Assembly: GCA_033439795.1 (NCBI GenBank)
Contig: JAUTDP010000012.1
Span: 186,001-250,000 of the forward strand
DNA from: Sordaria brevicollis
Lineage: Eukaryota; Ascomycota; Sordariomycetes; Sordariales; Sordariaceae
Direction: 5' to 3'
DNA length: 64,000 bases
A program made the translations under genes and the position numbers. Positions 61,332-64,000 of the stretch are shown in pieces. Position 1 is the first letter of the stretch; each line of letters starts with the position of its first letter. The notes under the pieces were generated by a model. That model saw only the letters and a list, made by a program, of their open reading frames with translations. It ran no database searches and had not been told where the DNA came from.

Positions 61332-62504
61332 ATGGAGCAAAGAACCCCAAGCGTAGCCGGGAGTGAAACCCCCAGTAAAAAGGGGGGCAAGGTCGCCCTC
61401 CCAGCAAGCTGCGATCCGCCACAGCCCGGCGCACCACGGAAGCCCCTAGTTTGGATCGTAAGAAGCCTCATCATAACTCCCCCCATCCCCTTTTACCCAG
61501 ACTAACACTCATGGCAGGTCTTCGGCGGCACCGGCCAAATGGGCCGCTCCCTCGTCAAATCCCTTCTCAGCAACGGCGACTCCGTCACCAACGTAGGTCG
61601 CATCTTCGAGTCCACCCCGGAACAAATGGCAGCAGCGCACATGCACCACCCCAACGCCTCCAACGCCTTTGGCACTCTCTGCGACGTGCGCGACTACGCG
61701 TCCGTCAACCGCGTCATCGACCAAACGTTGGACCGGTTCGGCCGGGTCGACATCATCGCCAATTGCTCCGGGTACGGCGTCATCGGCGCGTGCGAGGACC
61801 AGGACGAGCACGAGATCCGCAACCAGTTCGAGACCAACTTTATGGGCACCGTGCACATCATCCAGGCCAGCCTTCCCTATTTCCGCGAGCAAGGGGCGGG
61901 GAGGTATATTATTTTCAGTTCTACCTCGGGCGCCCTGGGCGTGCCCGGGCTGGGTCCGTATTGCGCGACCAAGTATGCGGTGGAGGGACTTATTGAAGCT
62001 ATGTTGTATGAGGTTGACGCCTTTAATATCAAGGCTACGCTTGTCGAGCCGGGTTTGGTGAGGAGGGACGAGGCGGATCAGGGCATGGTGCCTCGCTGGG
62101 GCCATTTCCTCATCAAGCCAGCGAGTGAACCGTACTCGCATGCGACGTCGCCGGCGCTGCACGCGAAGAGGATGGTGCAGTGGTTGGGCGATAAGCAGCC
62201 GACGAGTGCCCAGAAGTGCGCGGACTTAGTGTGGCAGCTGGGTCATTGCTCGTACCCGCCGCTGAGGTTGCTGCTGGGGAGTTATGCGATTGAAAGTATT
62301 AGGGATCGGTTGAGGTCGGTGACGGAGGAGTTGGAGGACTGGAAACACCTGCATTTCCCAGTGGCGCCGGAGCCGGGGAGTAGCGGGGAAAATAGGGGAG
62401 AGGGTGAGGGCGGCGAGAACAAGGAGGGCCAGAATGCTGACAGAGAAGGAGGAGACATGGAGATGGAGGTCGAGGAGACGTCCCCTACTAGCAACAAGGA
62501 GTAA
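61332..62504 (+). CDS. Short-chain dehydrogenase/reductase (classical SDR)
   Basis: Two exons (61332-61457, 61518-62504) give 370 residues. The 60 nt intron has a GTAAGA donor, CTAAC at 61502-61506 and a CAG acceptor. The first exon supplies a 42-residue Pro/Lys-rich leader and the start of strand 1. The Rossmann fold is clear: VFGGTGQMGRSL (43-54), D at the end of strand 3 (CDVRDYAS), NCSG (124-127, the usual NNAG), catalytic Ser near 177, and YCATK with Y190 and K194. SDRs of this kind use NAD(P)H to interconvert alcohols and ketones; the substrate cannot be read from sequence. The first glycine motif, GGTGQMG, replaces TGxxxGxG, a modest variation. The C-terminal ~40 residues are an acidic Glu/Gly-rich tail, absent from most classical SDRs. 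No targeting signal is evident. Confidence 0.92.
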
Positions 62505-63213
62505 CGGCTCCATGGAAGGCATGGCGCTCCTTCCCACCAGGAAACATCGGATGACAGAAACTCCTCCGGCGCCGGCAGGCAGTCCAGGTCCAAGCCAGCC
62601 CATGCTGCCTGCACACGGCACCTTCCATTGGACCTTTTAAGGTCCTTCATCTGACCCCTCTACCACAATTGGGCGCCCTGTGGTTATAAAGTATGGCATA
62701 GTGGTCAAGTTCCCGTTGATGAAAACATTGCCGGGTGCGTGGTACTCGAGGTACAGTTTTCGTAAGCACCGACTGATAACAGGGTGCCGAGCTTTTTGCA
62801 CTTTTTATTGAAAAGCAGCATGGCTGGAGATATCGAAAATGTGGTGTTGGCATTTTTCTTTTTACCGTTGGATTTTAAAAAGGGAGGTTTTGTTGGTCGC
62901 AGCACGAGCGAAAATGCGCATCATCTGTCCACACACATAAGAACACAGCGAAACCGAGACACGCTACGCAAAAACATGAAAACACGGCAACAAAGCAGAA
63001 TTCAGACAGCAGTTAAGGTCCTCCAATCTGATTTATTCAACAAAAGAGATGCCCTTTCGAACCATTGTCATCGTGGACTGAGCAATCGCTGTTCAGTTCG
63101 CTACTTGCCTTACACTAGGTTTGAAAACAGGTCTGGATGTTTGTGAATCTACCACCCCTCCCTTCCGTCCATCACACATCAATTTACCCACTCTCCCTCC
63201 TCAGTTCATCTCA
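62505..63213. other. Convergent intergenic region (SDR and RGG-protein 3' ends)
   Basis: A tail-to-tail gap of about 700 bp; probable 3' UTRs. The small open frames on both strands have no recognisable product. Confidence 0.5.
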
Positions 63214-63924
63214 TCATTGTCCAATCTCACCCCCACGACCGCGACCTCCAGTACCCCGACCCCTACCACCGCGCCCTCTGCTGCCCCGATTTCCACGGTG
63301 CCAAGTTCCACGGCCCCGGTTGCCATGACCGCGATTGCCACCACCTCGATTCCCACCACCTCGATTCCCACCTCTGCCACCCCGAGTCCCACCACCACCA
63401 TTCGATTCCCAAACATCAACACCACTCGCCTCCTTCATCTCCACGCCATCTTGCCCATCCTCACCAGCCTCTTCATCACCAGGAGGGGCAACATTTTCTT
63501 TGTCGCCATCATCAGCACCTACCGTTTCATCATCAGTATAATCATCAACAAACTCAATTCTGAGTGGAATTCCGGGTTCCAGACCGGTTTTCTGCTGTGT
63601 CGTCTTCATCAGTTCCTTCAAGTTTCGTCTCTCGGCCCCTTCTCTGCCCTTGAACTGGTTGACGACCTGGGAAATGGCTTCCACATCTGCTGCGGCCTTG
63701 CGGGCCTTACGGGCCTTGCGGGCTTGGCTGGCTTCGCTGGCTTTGCGGCTCTCCTCCCCCATCCTGTCTACCATCTCTTGCTGGTCCACTGGTAAGTTGA
63801 TGTATACCTTGTGGAACAGTGACGAGACCGAGTTGTATAGCTCGACTTTTTGTTGGCGCGAGAGCTCTTGCCCGGTCGAGCGGTATCTCTCGGGGGATTG
63901 CTCGGGAGATGATTCGGGGTCCAT
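63214..63924 (-). CDS. Unknown protein with C-terminal RGG-type repeats
   Basis: A single open frame of 236 residues begins at an ATG in the context CAAAAATGGAC. Residues 1-150 are charged, with a helical Arg/Lys/Ala stretch (QARKARKARKAAADVEA) and an acidic segment (DDYTDDETVGADDGDKEN). Residues ~175-236 are almost only Gly, Arg and Asn, with repeated GGNRGG, GNRGRG and RGRGG units. Such RGG boxes bind RNA, are often methylated on Arg and favour condensate formation; that is general knowledge of the motif. No RRM, helicase or other folded domain was recognised, so its job is unknown. A longer + strand frame across the same DNA is a Thr/Pro-rich mirror of the RGG codons and is rejected. The upstream end of this gene lies only 76 bp from the window edge. 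Confidence 0.75.
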   Translation of the reverse strand: MDPESSPEQSPERYRSTGQELSRQQKVELYNSVSSLFHKVYINLPVDQQEMVDRMGEESRKASEASQARKARKARKAAADVEAISQVVNQFKGREGAERRNLKELMKTTQQKTGLEPGIPLRIEFVDDYTDDETVGADDGDKENVAPPGDEEAGEDGQDGVEMKEASGVDVWESNGGGGTRGGRGGNRGGGNRGGGNRGHGNRGRGTWHRGNRGSRGRGGRGRGTGGRGRGGEIGQ

Positions 63925-64000
63925 TTTTGGATATTGAATCGGTTTGTTGAGTGGGAAGAAGAGAAGATGAGTGTGAAGGAGGTGATGGTAAGTGATGGTC

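Noticed and set aside
63121..63795. Thr/Pro-rich + strand ORF of 224 codons
   Set aside because: It is the mirror of the RGG-repeat gene on the other strand; its composition follows from the complementary repeat codons.
1..64000. tRNA, 5S rRNA and CRISPR features
   Set aside because: I scanned for B-box-like GGTTCGAANCC and for the Neurospora 5S start and core by eye and saw none with a matching A box or fold; no regularly spaced direct repeats typical of CRISPR occur. A covariance-model search would be decisive.

Overview
This is a nuclear segment of a filamentous ascomycete, almost certainly Neurospora or a very close relative. The evidence is short introns (about 55-150 nt) with GTANGT-type donors and CTAAC/CTGAC branch sites, Kozak-like starts, and normal gene-bearing DNA sharply juxtaposed to AT-rich blocks in which CpA/TpG dinucleotides are almost absent and TpA is in excess, the signature of repeat-induced point mutation (RIP). 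From memory, the STE3-type pheromone receptor pre-1 and the centromeric histone H3 gene lie near each other on N. crassa linkage group III. Finding both here fits that region, but I could not run an alignment.

Layout. Positions 1 to about 13,130 are heterochromatin-type RIP-mutated DNA holding three dead retroelements: the 3' part of a Ty3/gypsy chromovirus (1 to ~4,030, + strand), a second chromovirus (~4,030-8,470, + strand) and a Tad/LINE-type element on the minus strand (~8,690-13,130). An unmutated ~200 bp island (8,469-8,690) separates the last two. From 13.58 to 24.2 kb come an unknown gene, three co-oriented minus-strand genes for mitochondrial proteins (cardiolipin synthase, MTO1/GidA tRNA modification enzyme, mitochondrial SSB) and, divergently, the pheromone receptor. 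A gene-poor stretch (24.2-40.3 kb) contains a RIP-killed Tc1/mariner-superfamily (pogo/Fot1-like) DNA transposon with intact terminal inverted repeats and TA duplication (31,273-34,612). At 40.3-42.9 kb is a large Ser/Pro-rich protein with a CRIB-like Cdc42/Rac-binding motif. After another gene-poor stretch (42.9-51.9 kb) the right end is gene-dense: a bHLH transcription factor, centromeric histone CenH3, a derlin, acireductone dioxygenase, a short-chain dehydrogenase and an RGG-rich protein.

Functional themes are mitochondrial membrane and genome upkeep (cardiolipin, tRNA wobble modification, mtDNA binding), mating and polarity signalling (PRE-1, CRIB protein), chromosome segregation (CenH3), ER quality control (derlin) and methionine salvage (ARD). 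These are ordinary eukaryotic neighbours, not an operon. I found no CRISPR, biosynthetic cluster, tRNA or 5S rRNA gene, and no convincing new multi-gene system. The most interesting signals are the patterns of RIP (islands, strand bias, spared inverted repeats, a mutated 132 bp tandem array), the CRIB motif, and several exon structures that single-frame reading misses.
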